From Larus michahellis (Eukaryota; Chordata; Aves; Charadriiformes; Laridae): a stretch of DNA of 64,000 nucleotides. The DNA lies in NCBI RefSeq assembly GCF_964199755.1, contig NC_133911.1, positions 2,817,001 through 2,881,000 on the forward strand, written 5' to 3'. The position numbers were made by a program, and so were the translations under genes. Under the pieces are notes generated by a model. It did not search any database. It was given only the letters and a program-made list of their open reading frames with translations, and was not told where the DNA came from. Positions 49,107-62,000 of this stretch are shown here, piece after piece; the first letter of the stretch is position 1; the number at the start of each line of letters is the position of its first letter.

Positions 49107-52100
49107 ACACCCATTAGGGGCTGAAAAGGAGATTTTATCAGCCGGGCACACGTGCTACCCCAGGGCGTTCGGTTTGGCTTTCATTGCTATCCAGGGCTGT
49201 AATTTGTGTTAAAGCCCCAGAGGACTTCAGCCTTTGCAGGAGCAGCCCCAGCCCAGTTTCCCCGTCTCGGGGTGAGGACAGCACTCCAGCGAGGGTTACT
49301 GAGGTCCTGTTGCCACAACGCTTGGGAAAGAACAAGCGCTAAGCGGGATTATTGTTAATAACCGTAATTATTGGGGTTATCATCATTATGGTAAAGATCT
49401 CCACATCTGAACGAATGACTGGAGCCTGACAGCCCATAAATCAGCGGGTATCCCTGGCTGCCCTGCCCTCCGCCTCCTTTCCCGAATTAAAGCATCTCCT
49501 TTATTCCTCTCCCACCTCCTCCAGCCCTCACCGCTTTCCCGCGGCGGGGAGAGATGCAAAAGATGCCGGACCCAACATCGCTGGCAAGACCAGCCAAGAC
49601 TAAGCTTTGATATTTCTCCATATTTTTTAATATCAGTCTCTCTTCATATACCGAAGCTGAACGTAAACCACAAACTGCCTAATTTTGGCAATTTCAGCTT
49701 CGTATATGCTCTTCTCTCTATCGTACACCTTCCCCAGCGGAGAAAGGCTGTATGGCGGATGTTATCCTGCTTCCCCAGCGGCGTAAGACTAATGCAAAAA
49801 AATATCAATATATTCCCCCTGCGGAGCAGGTCGGGATTAATCACAGTGGCCCAAATATCAGACCTGGGCTCTCTACATCGAAACCATTTCTCCTGCGGCT
49901 CCGGGGCCTCCCTGGGCATTTTCAGGTCACCCAGGACTCGCTGGAGGGTTGGCACCAGGTTTGGCTGGAGTTTGCCCACAGCTCGAGTTCGGTTATGATT
50001 CACCTAAAAGTGGTTTATATTTTAGAAGGGAAGGGAGCAGGCTGAGTCAGGCAGAGGAGTGTCGGGGCGGCGGCACATTTCCAGAAGGCAGCCCCGGCTT
50101 TTTTGGAGTGGGAAATCCATCGAGAGGTGCCCGGTGCTCCCAAGGTGATGTAGGAAGGGGCAGGAGAGCTCTGCGGCACCCGGCTGCACGAATTAGGCAA
50201 TGGGGAAGGTGTCTGATCCCTCCAGGGCCTGTGGCAATGGTGGGATGAAGGGAAAAGTCAGGACGGTGGGATGCAGGGCAGGAAAGAAGGTCTGGGGAGA
50301 GATTGTAACTCCTGCTGCAAATCTGGGATCTGTAGCAACAGAGCCTGGATGCAGGGAATAGCACCAAGTACGGGATTACCCTGCTCTAACAAAAGCTTAA
50401 TAAGCACTATGAAAATAAATAAAATCTTTCAAGAGGCAGCGGCCAGACCTCTTCACACTCCTCAGAGGGCTGAAAGCCGCGTTCCCCATCCCAGTCTCCA
50501 GGGATGCTGCTTTTTGAGGGGAGCGATGCCCAGGGGCCCTTAACCTGCCTCAAGTCTCAGCGTTAAAACGCAGGGCCAGGGCTTCCCCTCAACGTGTCAT
50601 TTGTACCATTTTATTTTTAACTAAAAAGCATCTCTTTCCTACCAGCACGTTCCCCTTTGGGAGGTGGAGCAGGATCTCTGCCGCTCTCCGGGGTTTTGAG
50701 AGAAGGGATGGAGCTGGTGGTTCCTCCCCGAGTTGAGCCATCGATGTGAACAAGCGGGATCAATCCTGCCAAAACACCTGCAAATGGGGGTTTAATCATT
50801 ATTTTTTTTGCCCCTCATGGAAACCAGCAAGGCAGTAACTATTCCAGGAGGTTGCGACTGGCTTCTCCCAGCAACTTCGTGTACCAGAGGGTACAAACCA
50901 TGACAACCCCTGAAGTGATTTTTTACTTAACTCACCCAAGCATCTTTTCCAGTGGTCCTCGCAAGCCGCGCGGCTTGTTTTTCTCCGTGCCTTTGATTCT
51001 GTACGCGTGAGTCGAGAATCATCCCTGCGCGGGGTGATAACGTGGCCGGGCTGCGCCCCAGCGACGTGCAGCAAACAAGTCAAGGCCAATCCAATTTTTT
51101 TTATCTGGAGCCAGGCAGGGAGCAAAAACACGACCGAAGGGGTGGCTCCCAAACAAGCTCACACGGACCACGGGAGGTCTCCTGAGATGCGCTGGGAAAG
51201 CTGCTCCCCGGGCTGGCAGGGTGGCCGTTCTCCGGAGCAGCCAAACCCTTGCCTGGTTTCATTTGTGAATTTAAAGACAATTTGGAAGCCTGGACTTGGT
51301 GCTTTTTGTACTCATTTATGTCCCTTCCCTGCTCGGAGGATGTCTAGTCTTGGCCTCCAGCTGAATGGGGCATAAATCAGTTAAGGAAGCCCCGAATTGA
51401 AACCAGGGCTGGCCCAAAGGCAAGGCTGGGGCAGGGAGGGAATTTCGCAGCAGATTTGCTGTATTGTCACCGGCAGACGGCACAGCCGGTGTGACGGTGC
51501 CGGCTGTTTGCATAGCGGGCGCCGCAAGGGTTGTGCTCACTGCGCGGCGAAAGCGGTTATTCCTGTGACGGAGACAGCAAGGGCCGGGCTGGCGGAGCTG
51601 GTGTGATCTTCCTGGAGGAAAAGGTGCTCAACGGCCAAAAAAAGCACGTGGGACTCAATCCCGGTCTGGGAGGGACGGTGCCGGTGCAGTGTCCATGTGG
51701 CAGGTGGTGATGCTGAGAGCAAGACAGGAGAAGAGGAGGTTTGCAGAGCCAGGAGCTGATGAGGAGGGATTGATAATTCAGCTAACGACGCTGCAGCAGC
51801 AGGGACAGTCCAGCCCTCTGCTGTGCCCTTCCCATGGAGCAAACCAGGGTCTTTCCCTGGGAATTAGCCACCCGGCACGGAGAAAAGCCTCTGTGCTTCC
51901 TAGAGCCAGCGGTTCAAGCATCTTAGAAGGCATTTTGGTAAAATAAAAACATCAAACCCCATCTCAGCAAACATGACGCAAACTTTTCTGCCAGCGTAAG
52001 CCCGAGCCCGGCCATAGGAGCTGTTTTCATGTGGTTCAGCGGTCAGCGCTGCTCGTCTGGTGTCTCGCTTCTTTGCTGTAGGCTCCTTGAGCAACATCTC

Positions 52101-53898
52101 AGCATCGCCTTGGCAGAAACTGGCAATACTTTTGTATGAAAGGGTTTTTTTCCTGTTTAATACCGAGGCAGCCGTCGGTACCCTGTGTGCTCACACAGAG
52201 TAAGGCTCCCCAGAAACTTTGGACAAAGGGAAAAGAGGCTTCTTGCTCCAGGTGTTGGTGTTGGAGACTGCAAGCCCGAGGTGTACCCATGTAATCGTCG
52301 AGGCTCCACCACGGTCTTGCTGAACACACATCAGCCCTATGTTCTTCCCCTGCCTGAAAAATAAGCCGCACGGACGCGTGCCCAGGGAGACAAATCACTT
52401 TTCCTCCAACGGAAAAAGTCCAGGGAATCTTTTATGGCATCGAAACGTTGCAGCTCACAGTGTGTTTATGCTCAGCAGCTCTAATCCACCGCTTGTTTGA
52501 AAATACTTCCAGGCAATTGCAGTAAGAGACAAAACACAGGAGAGAAACTTGGATGGAAGCATTGGTAGTGGGGCAGAGAGGAGCGGGAGGAAGGCTTCCC
52601 ATCCCGGCGCGACAGCTGTCGGAAAGAGCACCCAACCCTGCACAAAGCTTCCAGAAGGGCATTTGCCTGGCTTGAAAAAGAGAATTATGAAGTGAGGAGG
52701 CAGCAGGACAAAGGAAACCATCATGAAATACAAGGGGGAAGGTCAAGGGCTTCCCATCTTTGTGGAACAAGCCCCGGGAGCTTTTCCCCGGTTTTGGTCA
52801 GGTACCACCTGCCCGGTGGGTTTGTGGGATCACAGAAGCAGCAATAAGTGAATTCAGGCTCACGGGGGCCTCTTCACCTGCAGCCGGCGCGAGAGCCTGG
52901 CGTGTCCCTGCCGAAGCCAGTGCTCGGGGCAGGGCTGGGTGCTTTGTTCTCCGTGGGAGGTGTCGTTCCCAAGATTAATTAATAAGCAATCACCGGAATT
53001 TGACCCAGTGTGAACAGCCATCGCAAGGACACCACATCATCTCGGGGAAGCTCTTGCCCATGAAGTCAGGTTCAAAGCAATTCGCAGAGGTCACACTGTC
53101 TCTTGTGCATTGCAAGGGATTTTTTTCTTCGCCAAAAAAGTCTTTTGCAAATAAACTATTTTGGTTTTGGAGAGGGGGTCTGTATTGTTCAGCTGATGGT
53201 TGGGTTCATCAGTTTTGAGTCTTTTTACCCGTTTTGAGGCATTCTCCCTCAGTCTTGCTCCTCTCTTACTTCTAATTTAAGTAACATGCTTCCCCCAAAA
53301 GTCTTTGCTGACTTCCCCAGCCCCAGCTCACGGGGGATTTTCCAGCCTGGAGGACGTCGCCTTTGTGCAGTACTGCGAATGTTTGAGCCTCTGTGTGTGG
53401 CCTGTGTCAGCTGAAACTTTCCAAAACACTTTTGTTCTTGTCCCTCTCTTTCTAGGTCTTCTGGGGTTGTTATTGTTAGTTTTGAGTCCCTCCCAGGCTA
53501 TTCTGCTCCGCAGAAGCACGACCATGCTCTTTCCACCTTCTTTTCAAATCTGGCTTCCCCATAAATCACAGCCCTCTTGTGCTCTGAGCAGGGAGGCACT
53601 TGATACGCCGCCTTTATTTTTCAAAATACATCTCTGGGCCTTTGCAAAACCCTCTAGAATAGCTCCGAGAAGTTTATTGCAACTGTGCTTATACTGGTAA
53701 GGACACAGTTTGTGACCTCCTTTTAAGATCCTACTTCCTCACAGTTGTAATAACATCAGTGAACAAATGGCGATCGCGTTCTGCCCCTGGTAAGCTTAAG
53801 GATCTGCTGATCCAACTGCAGGGGTAGAGAAAGAATTATTTTGCTGGTATAAACTTTACCAGTTCCTGCAACACCAGAGACTGTTCTGCAAAAGACCT

Positions 53899-53953
53899 GC
53901 GCCAGCATAAACGGAGCTATACCAGGATTTGCATCAGCAAAAACCGGAGCTAC
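53899..53953. repeat. Two diverged copies of a ~22-bp motif, 32-bp period
   Basis: 'gcgccagcataaacggagc' and 'gcatcagcaaaaaccggagc' are similar at a spacing of about 32 bp. Just upstream (53844-53862) CTGGTA and TACCAG form an inverted pair. The whole stretch may be a relic of an old interspersed element, but I cannot name a family. Confidence 0.4.
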
Positions 53954-55706
53954 GCTGAAGTTACCTTGTTAGGTAAGCTGAAGAAAGGTACTGCGCAAGG
54001 TATTTGTAACGTCCTTCTTTGTGCCAGTGAGGCAACAGCTGTGAAGCAAAAGCTGGGGGACTGCCTGGCTCGCTGAGGCTGTGGCTGAAGGAGAAAAGAT
54101 GTATATTTTTTCAGTGAAAAGACAATAAGTAGGTAGCAAAGCAGCCCAGTATTCCTCCTCGGCTCTCCAAATCACATTAATAGCTCTTGTCTGGAGCTTA
54201 ACCAGTCAATCTAACAGAAATGACATGGGGGTTTGTCTTGCACCTGAACTCTCAATATTGGAATAGGCTTTAGAACCACAGTCATAAACCCCTGGTTTCT
54301 CATTACCTGTTCATTGCTGCTTTCAGGAGCCACATTGATTTGAAAAGTCATTTACACAAAAAAGGGGTTTTGGTATTGCCCAAGCTACTGTGCACCAGTA
54401 TTGGTACGCAACGCTTGCGCACCCACCCATAGGCGTATTACAGCTGCTTATTTGGAGAGAAGACTGTTAGGTTTGACTTTACAGTGCTTTTAAAACAAGG
54501 TGTGTTTTTCTCTTTTATGTGGTTAAAAGGCAGGTGAAGTGTAATATCGCTGTACTAAAGAAGAACAAACTCCACACGTTATCCCCCGTCCCGTACCTTC
54601 GTAAGGCAAGACAGATTTACCCAACCGACAAAGCAGCCCACTGACACGTCCTCGAGTCCCTCGCAAGACACTAAGCCAGACTTCTTGACGTGCCTTGCCA
54701 TCCAGTACTCCTCCCCAGAACCAAACCCGCCTGCCAGGAGTGACATAAGCACCCACGGAGGCGAGAAGAAAAACACTGCGCCTTCACCCATTTGCTAATT
54801 GCCAAATCATAATGCGTGCTCAACACTAACAAAAGGCATCAAATAGGTTGCCGAGTTATTCAGCCTCTAAAACAATTATTATTTATGGGATGGGACTGTG
54901 TTAGGATTGCGGAAATTCAAGTTCAAACAGAGACGAGGAAGACAGGGAAAGCTTTATTAGATTCCAGCTTAACCACGTGTCAGCTGGGTTACAGGACAGC
55001 AGAACTGGTGGTAAAGGTAAGTTACCAGCATGCACAACTGGGTGAGAAAAGGCAAGGCTGTATTCAAAGCAGGTCCTTGGCTTCAGGTCAGGGCATGCAC
55101 ACCGAAACGCAAGCTATCAAAAGGGCGAGTGGCTGGTTCAGAAGTGTGCAGTGTCTATTTTCCATGCATTTTGCTGAAGCTGAGAATTTTACCAGAGAGA
55201 GAAAATAAATTCGATGTGAGTAGCATCCCTCTGAGAGGTAATGTCGCCATCGGTACTACACGACCGGAGGCAACAACATGCGCGCTTGCTTTGAATACAG
55301 CCTTGGTGAGGGTAAAGTCGAGAAAGACACCGTGATATGCAACATGCCTTGGAGAGGGGTAACACGAAGCGTCAGGGGAGATGACTGCGGCTGGGACAGC
55401 TGCCCTCACCCAGGTGAAGAAGGGGTGGGAGGAAACGGTGTCCTCGCAGTCCATGAGTGTCTAAGGCTCAAGTCCCAGAGGGGGAAACCTGCTCTGCATG
55501 TACAATCAGTAAAGACAGCGTCAGTCTCCTTGCTCGCTACGAGCCTTTTGTTTCCTGTGTCTCCTTGTCCAGACTATGGGCCGGAAAGAGCAGCAGCTCT
55601 GAGCCCTGAGAGAAGGAGCTCTGAAAGAAAAGACGAGAAAGAACTTGGCGTTTAGGCTAGTGCATGGTTAAAGTACTAGTCAAACCCATCTTACCCATTT
55701 GTTCGA

Positions 55707-55712
55707 TTTATT
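55707..55712 (-). terminator. UBR4: Candidate UBR4 poly(A) signal AATAAA
   Basis: TTTATT on the plus strand reads AATAAA on the minus strand, about 320 nt after the UBR4 stop. It is followed by the G/U-rich GGGTAAGATGGGTTTGACT, a suitable downstream element. Cleavage would fall near 55685-55700. Confidence 0.65.
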
Positions 55713-55887
55713 TAACTTCAAAGAGGTGCACACTAAAGCATTAAGATTTTTACTGGTTTGGATTCCTCTCTGTACAAGTTCTTTCAACCAGCTTGAATAC
55801 ACAAGGCTTTACAGATAGAAGCGCTGAAATACAAGATAAAACAAATCTAAATTCCAAATCACTCCAAGAAGAAAAATTGTAGAAAAT

Positions 55888-55908
55888 AAAAAAAAAAAAA
55901 AAAAAAAA
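55888..55908. repeat. Homopolymer A21 (U21 in UBR4 mRNA)
   Basis: An uninterrupted run of 21 A on the plus strand inside the UBR4 3' UTR. In the message it would be a U tract of the kind bound by ELAV/HuR or TIA proteins (inferred). Confidence 0.85.
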
Positions 55909-56031
55909 GAAAAACATCAACGAAAAAACTGCAGCACTCCTCAGGGAAGGGACAGACCGCACAAGGAGGAACACAAAGGGATGGAAGGCAAGCTAGTGCA
56001 GTCTCTCCCAACGCTCCTCTGTGCTGGCGGC

Positions 56032-56096
56032 TCAGGGGATGGAGTTCAAAAGATCCTTGAGGAAGCTGTCGGGATCACTGATTTCTGATAGCAGTC
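56032..56096 (-). CDS. UBR4: UBR4 last coding exon
   Basis: It completes glycine, reads LLSEISDPDSFLKDLLNSIP and stops at TGA (56034-56032). The acceptor is ttgtttaaag|. The 3' UTR follows directly in the same exon. Confidence 0.96.
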
Positions 56097-59000
56097 CTTT
56101 AAACAAAAGAAGACAATACAGAATAATTAGAGCCACAAAGGGGTTTTTCTCCTGCCCACATTAGGGATTTGGGCTAGGGCATGTGTAAGTTAGCAATGAC
56201 AGCTGCAACGTTATTTTAAGTATGGAGGAGACGAAGATATACCCTCGTTGGATGCATGTGCAGAAGGGACCAAAGTGTGTATGTTAAATCCATATGGCAC
56301 TTGCTCTTGTGCAACAGGGCTGCTATAGGGATCCTGCTAGCTGGCTGCCTAGCAGCTCCATAGATCGGACAGTGGCCTGGGGCACAACTAAGTTGTGACA
56401 GAAGTAAGAGTAGCTTCTCTGCACGTTAATTTTCAGCACCTCCTGACTCCTGGGGATACCAAAATCCCTACGGCAGGAACTCTTGCTGCACGGAACTGCT
56501 GCCTCTAGTAGAGTCACATCTGTTTATCAGCCTTCAAACCACATATACCCAAACCCACCCTTAAGCCGTGATGTAAGTATGTCTGTTTAACAGAGCAGGG
56601 GGACGACCTGCAGGATCAGGTGAGAGAAATTTTCCCATCTGGGGATGCTCAAGCGTGTTTCCCAACTGTCTTTGAAATAGCTCAGGCAATAGCTGGAGTG
56701 CCGAGGTCTCCTCCTCTCACTGCCTCGTACAAACAAGCTGCTGCCGCAGTGTCAGGAATGCTGCTGTCTCAAGCAAGCGGCAGTCACGAGTTGCATAAGA
56801 CAGCCTATAAAAGGGAAAGCGCACACTTACCAGCCACATCCAAAAACTCAGAAAATGTTTCAACTGGCATGAATTCCTCCTGGAAGGTTTTCAGGGCCTT
56901 GTCTGCAGCTTCGTGTATTGGCATGTCATTGTGTCGTATGAATTCAGCAAGAGAGTAGGACCAGCCTCCCTCTGTGTTACTGGTAGGCACCTTCTATGAG
57001 AGGGGAAAAGGGGACCAAATCAGTCCAAAAAATAACTGTTTACAAGAGTAACCGCAAACCCTGATGCCTTCTCTCATTGCTCTTGGACTTGCATCCCTTG
57101 CCTCTTGTAAACAAGCCACACAGAAGTTGTTACCCCATATGTGACATTATAATCTTTTTGTACAGAATGCAAACAAGGTCACAGGCGTTTTCTCACCCTA
57201 ATTATTTAACCCTTTTTGGGAGCTGCAAAAGTTTCTTTCTGGTGGATGCCCCTACCTCCCTTCCTTACCCAGCTGGTTCCCTGGTGCAGCTCTGAACGTC
57301 CTTGCTTTAGTAAACCACGAACAGAAGAAATAAGCAACTCCACAACAGAGGAGGAGTGCTGCAAACTGGCAAAGTCTCTCAATCCTTCAGACAGCATGTG
57401 GCAAGATGGACCATAAGCACAGCCTGCCTCTTGCGGCCTTTCTGCTCACACAAGGTGAAGTTTTATGTTTATAAGGATCTTGGAAAAAGGGGTTTCAAGC
57501 TCTGCCTTCTATTTCAAATGCATGTAGTTGCTCAGGTTAGAAAAACGATACAGATGGACTTCAGTGCTTTTTCTTACCTTGAACATGTTGTAAATGAGAT
57601 CTACTAGGGCCCAGAAGAGAAGGCCAGAGCGGTACGTTGCGTATTCCTTCACTGTCTTATCCGCCAGTCTGAGGAGATAATGAAATCAATCTTGGAGTTA
57701 ATCACTTTACTATGCTTTGGTAACCCATTTGATGAATAGCACGAAAGCTGAAACAGCCAAAAGGCCTATCGATAATGCGCATGGGGAATGGCTCTGAGTG
57801 AGCTTTGCTGTGTGCTCTTGGGCACGAAACAAACATTGGGCACCTGTGACTTCTGCGCACCGATTCCTATGGGCAGGAAGTCGCTTCACCAGCTGTGCCT
57901 AACCAAAGCAGTTAGCCAGTAAAACTTCATTCCACAGGAAGAAAACAAGCTCAGAGGGAAGCAGACTGCTAAGACTATATAGGAAGAAAACAGGAAGGTT
58001 GGAAAAAACAATGCCCAGCCCCCACTTGTGTGCTCACTACTTGGGGTACAGCCGATTCCTGAAGAAATAACTCAATCTAGGTTTCAGCTGCAATCTGTAT
58101 CAATGACAGAGAACATATTTTTGCTTCTAACTCAGAAAAGTGTTTCTGAAAGACTCTGAGGGAAATATCTTGCCCTTGAAGAAATGAAGGAATTTCCACT
58201 TTATATCTTCTCGGTTGTTCTATCGCCATGAAAGGACTGCTTTTGGTAGTTCAGCATCTGGCTGAAGAAATGCTATAAAAGGTGCAGAGTTGTCCTGGGA
58301 TAACAGCTCCCAAAGTTTACGGGATTAATCACAAACAGGTTCTGGCAAGGCGGAACCTCCTGCCAGCAACTCTAAGGGGTTTGGAATTTTCTTGCATGCG
58401 TTTCTCAGGTACATCTGCCTCCATCACATGTCGCTTCCTGCTAGCCACTTAAAAGCTTTAGGAAAAAAAAAAAAAAGTCCTTTTTTCTGCATCTAGAACT
58501 AGCTCAGCTGCCACTGACGCAAGTCATCAAGACAAAACAAAAGGGTATCGTCTGACCATGGCCCCAGCTGCAATCTGCCACAAGCTGGGTTTGGCTTTTT
58601 TTTGGGAAAATGAACATTTTGCTGCTCTTATTCTAAAAGGCTACATTTGTGTCTGCCCTTAAAACAGACGGCTTGGTAGGTGGCAGCCAGGCTTAATTAC
58701 TTAAAGGAAAACCAATTAGTAAAGGTGACTAAATTTCCACGGGAAGAACTGCAACTTAGAGCGAGGCTAATTCTAGACTCCCAAATACTGCAAGACAGAG
58801 TTTCTTTTTATGTGAATGGTTTTGATCTAATTGGAGTCTGCTCCTTTAATTGAAAACTAAAAGGCCCTTGTGGGTTAAGTCTGGTAGCTACCTTCTGGAA
58901 CAGCTACTTCATATAATAGCTGCCGCGTTTTCATTAATGTAAGCTGGTTCAGGCTCATCAGCTATGCATGGATTGCCAGCAGAAAGTTAGACATTAACAC

Positions 59001-62000
59001 TTCGGGAGCCTCGCTTCTCTCATGAATATTTTAGAAAGGTCACAGTCAGGAGCAAAGGGAAAAAAAAAAAATAAAAAAAATCAAAAGGATAGTTTCCTCC
59101 CAAACTCCAGATGAAAGCTATACTGCAAAGCGTCGATAGGATTTTTCTAGCCAGAATTCTTGGTTCAGTAATAACGAGCAGGTAATCGGGCAGTTGATTA
59201 GTCCTTTGGAATTTGTAAACTGTATTTACAAAAAGGAGCAAACCTAGAACACTCCTATCCATCCCCGTAATTTAATCTCTGGGTTTAAATACAAAGTGTT
59301 TCTAAAACCCAGAAGGTACCGAATATCCCACACTTTGGTCTTGCAGACAAACTGCGATAGCTGTAGCTCCTGGCAGACACAGAAGACATTTTTGGCTATA
59401 TTTTCCTCAAATCTACCTTACGCTGGCTAGTCCAGCTGAGCAGCCGGATAAAACACCTAACCACCGCACAGGGCACAGGCAGTATTTGTTGCCTTCACTT
59501 AAGTATGAGGGAATGTAGAGTATTGCTGCATCTTCATTAATAAGATTTACAGGCCCTTTTTAGGACCACGAGTTGATCCTCAGCTGCTTTTAGATGCGCC
59601 GTTGGTTCCTATAGCGACTTCTCTCCATCTCCCCCAGGAAAGGCAGCAGTGAGTCCCTGCGTCCCTCTGACCTTCAGCCCACGCCACCCTGATGTGCTCT
59701 GAACGGTGACGCTCCCGGATAACACCCTTGCACTGCATCCAACGTGGAATGCTAATTTTAATCTTTTGCATGCAGACATATTACTCTGATGTCACAGACC
59801 CTGGCTTCCCCTTTGCCTATGAATTCAAGGTATTGGTGCAAGGAATCTGCAGCGCATTTCACCGTCCATCGCCCTCTTCCTGATTTTCCACAAGAACAAA
59901 TAAGCACAGCCCTTGGAAATGAGAACTGCCATATTTCTATTTCTGAGAGGTATTATCAGTGGAAGGCTTTGTGCTCTCTTAGTCTGCAGGGATTAAAGAA
60001 AGCCCTTGAATAAACCTTGACATAATTCCCGAGAACTATTTCTGAATGTTTTCCCCTGAAATTCCAGAGATTGGATGGTTTAGCTCCAAGTTTCTTGCCA
60101 TGTCCCTTTCAATATGTTTTTACTACATACATGCTTAGAGATAAGTCTGGAAAGAAACAGAATTATTCGCTGAGGCTTTTAAAAAACACCAAACATCCAC
60201 AGCAAACCCACACAGGGACTTTGCTTTCCCAGTCTCTTCTGCAGCCCACATGAAAAGCTGCACGCCCTTGTGTCTGAGAGAACAGAACTCCCGGATAAGA
60301 TCTCCTGTAACTGTTAAACCCCTTTTCCCAGAACTCAGGCAGGGTGGTGGAAAGAGGAGACACGATCACAGAGCAGGCTGAGCTAGAACAGCAGAAACCA
60401 GCACAGAAATCAATGCAGGAGCCCCTTTAAGGGCTCTTTCACTTTTGATGCCTTTAATAGCATTGATGCATGCTGTGTTGTGTGTTATGACAATGTAATG
60501 ACTTTATCAAACACATAATTAATGTCATCAGAATAAGAATGCCCTTTAAGGCGACTTAGAATAATAATGAATTTATTCCTAATTATGACAGCTATTTAAA
60601 ATCATCTTTTCACCAACTGGAATTCCCCTTCCTTCTCTGGAAGTATGTGCTTTTGTCAGGCAGGCACAGCCACTTATTCTTGTATTTCAAGTGCTTGACA
60701 GCTGCTATTGATTTTTTTTCTTTCTTAAAAGCAATGGCATTTGATTTCTATTTCTATTTTTCTATTTAAGGAAGCTGGTGCACTGATCAAAAGAGCACAG
60801 AAACAGCTTCTTTAGTAAGGCGAGCAGAGAGCATGCTAGCAGCTCTGAAACAGCACACAAGTTACTACAGTGTTTCACTTGAGGCGGGGGCAAAATAAGC
60901 ATCTTACTGGTTTCCTGCTTTTAGCTATAATCCTAGGAAAAGCCCCGTTTCCACTGATCAACTGATTGATCCACTCCAAAAAACATCTCGAATCGAACGC
61001 TCCTGCTCCTACCTTTGTGACGCTGAGTACAGAGCCGCTCAGAAGGGTAAATATCTGCTGTTCTAAAATACACGCGCTCCCGTCCTTAGCGCCCCATAAG
61101 CTGCTGTGTGGCTCTGACTGCTGTGACAGTCACAGGAGTAAGCTGGCAGCTGCGGAGGAGCAGCAGCGGGGTCGTGGCTAACCTGCTGGCTCCCCCTGGT
61201 GACACCACTCGTGCGTGGGAGGTGACGAGGAGCCTCTTGAGGATCTCCACTCGCATGGCTTTCCATTTCTCCGGGGGCGAGATGTGCAGCGCCAGCACGG
61301 TGTAATAATGGGGCCCGTCCACCTCGTAGGCACTCTCCACCCACTTCTCTTTGGGGTGCTCCATGAAGCTCTGGAGGTTTTTCTCCTCCCTCGAAGTTGC
61401 TCGAGTTCTGAAACACAAGAAAAGCTTCAGCAGCTGTTCTGGCTCTTTCATGGGAATTTGCTACATCTCAGGAGCTTTGAGGTACTGCACTCAGGCAGTC
61501 CTACACAGGGAAAAGCAGTGCTAGCTGTGCACTATCGTTTTTTTTCCCAAATTAATCCTCCAGTTGAGGATTTATCTGCTCCCAGCGAAGCATGCAAGCC
61601 TAGCAAACTCACTTTTCCTTGGAGCTGTGTACGGTACTAGAGGTGTCTCTCTGCAAGGCAGCTGGCATTGCCCCAATACAGGGCAATACTACTGTAGAGC
61701 TATTTTTCCTTTCTTTTAGAGAAAAAATGGAGTCAGGCCAGCCAGTCCATGTGTTCAGATTGTACCATCTCCCATCTGACACTAAGCACGTGACTGCAGC
61801 TCCTACAGCCAGACCTTAGAATCAATTTATGTTATTCATCTACCACAAAAGCAATCACTGAGAAGATACAGGCCAATTTCAAAAACAAAAAGACAGAGTA
61901 TTTACTGTAAGCTTATATATGTATGATTTTTTTCCTTTCCCGTAGCTCCAGTCTCTGCAGGACTCCTGACACCCCAGAGCTGACCGTGCAAACTCCGTGT

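Larger units (their letters stand above)
49001..55690. other. Intergenic region between IFFO2 and UBR4, UBR4 side
   Basis: No gene was recognised. It contains a degenerate minisatellite (49026-49106) and a repeated motif at 53899-53953. The ATTA-rich stretch at 49345-49400 and the AT-rich one at 49600-49660 resemble non-coding regulatory sequence but cannot be judged without alignment. Open frames at 50000-52800 lie in GC-rich sequence and look like chance. Confidence 0.75.
55690..56031 (-). other. UBR4: UBR4 3' UTR
   Basis: About 340 nt from the stop codon to the AATAAA. It contains an A21 run on the plus strand (55888-55908), which is U21 in the message. It is short compared with the IFFO2 3' UTR. 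Confidence 0.65.

Noticed and set aside
57731-57796. C/D-box snoRNA-like arrangement (TGATGA, CTGA, CTGA)
   Set aside because: It lies on the strand opposite the host gene and the flanking bases cannot form the required terminal stem.
61215-61640. 141-codon plus-strand frame antisense to a UBR4 exon
   Set aside because: Shadow of the real exon on the opposite strand.
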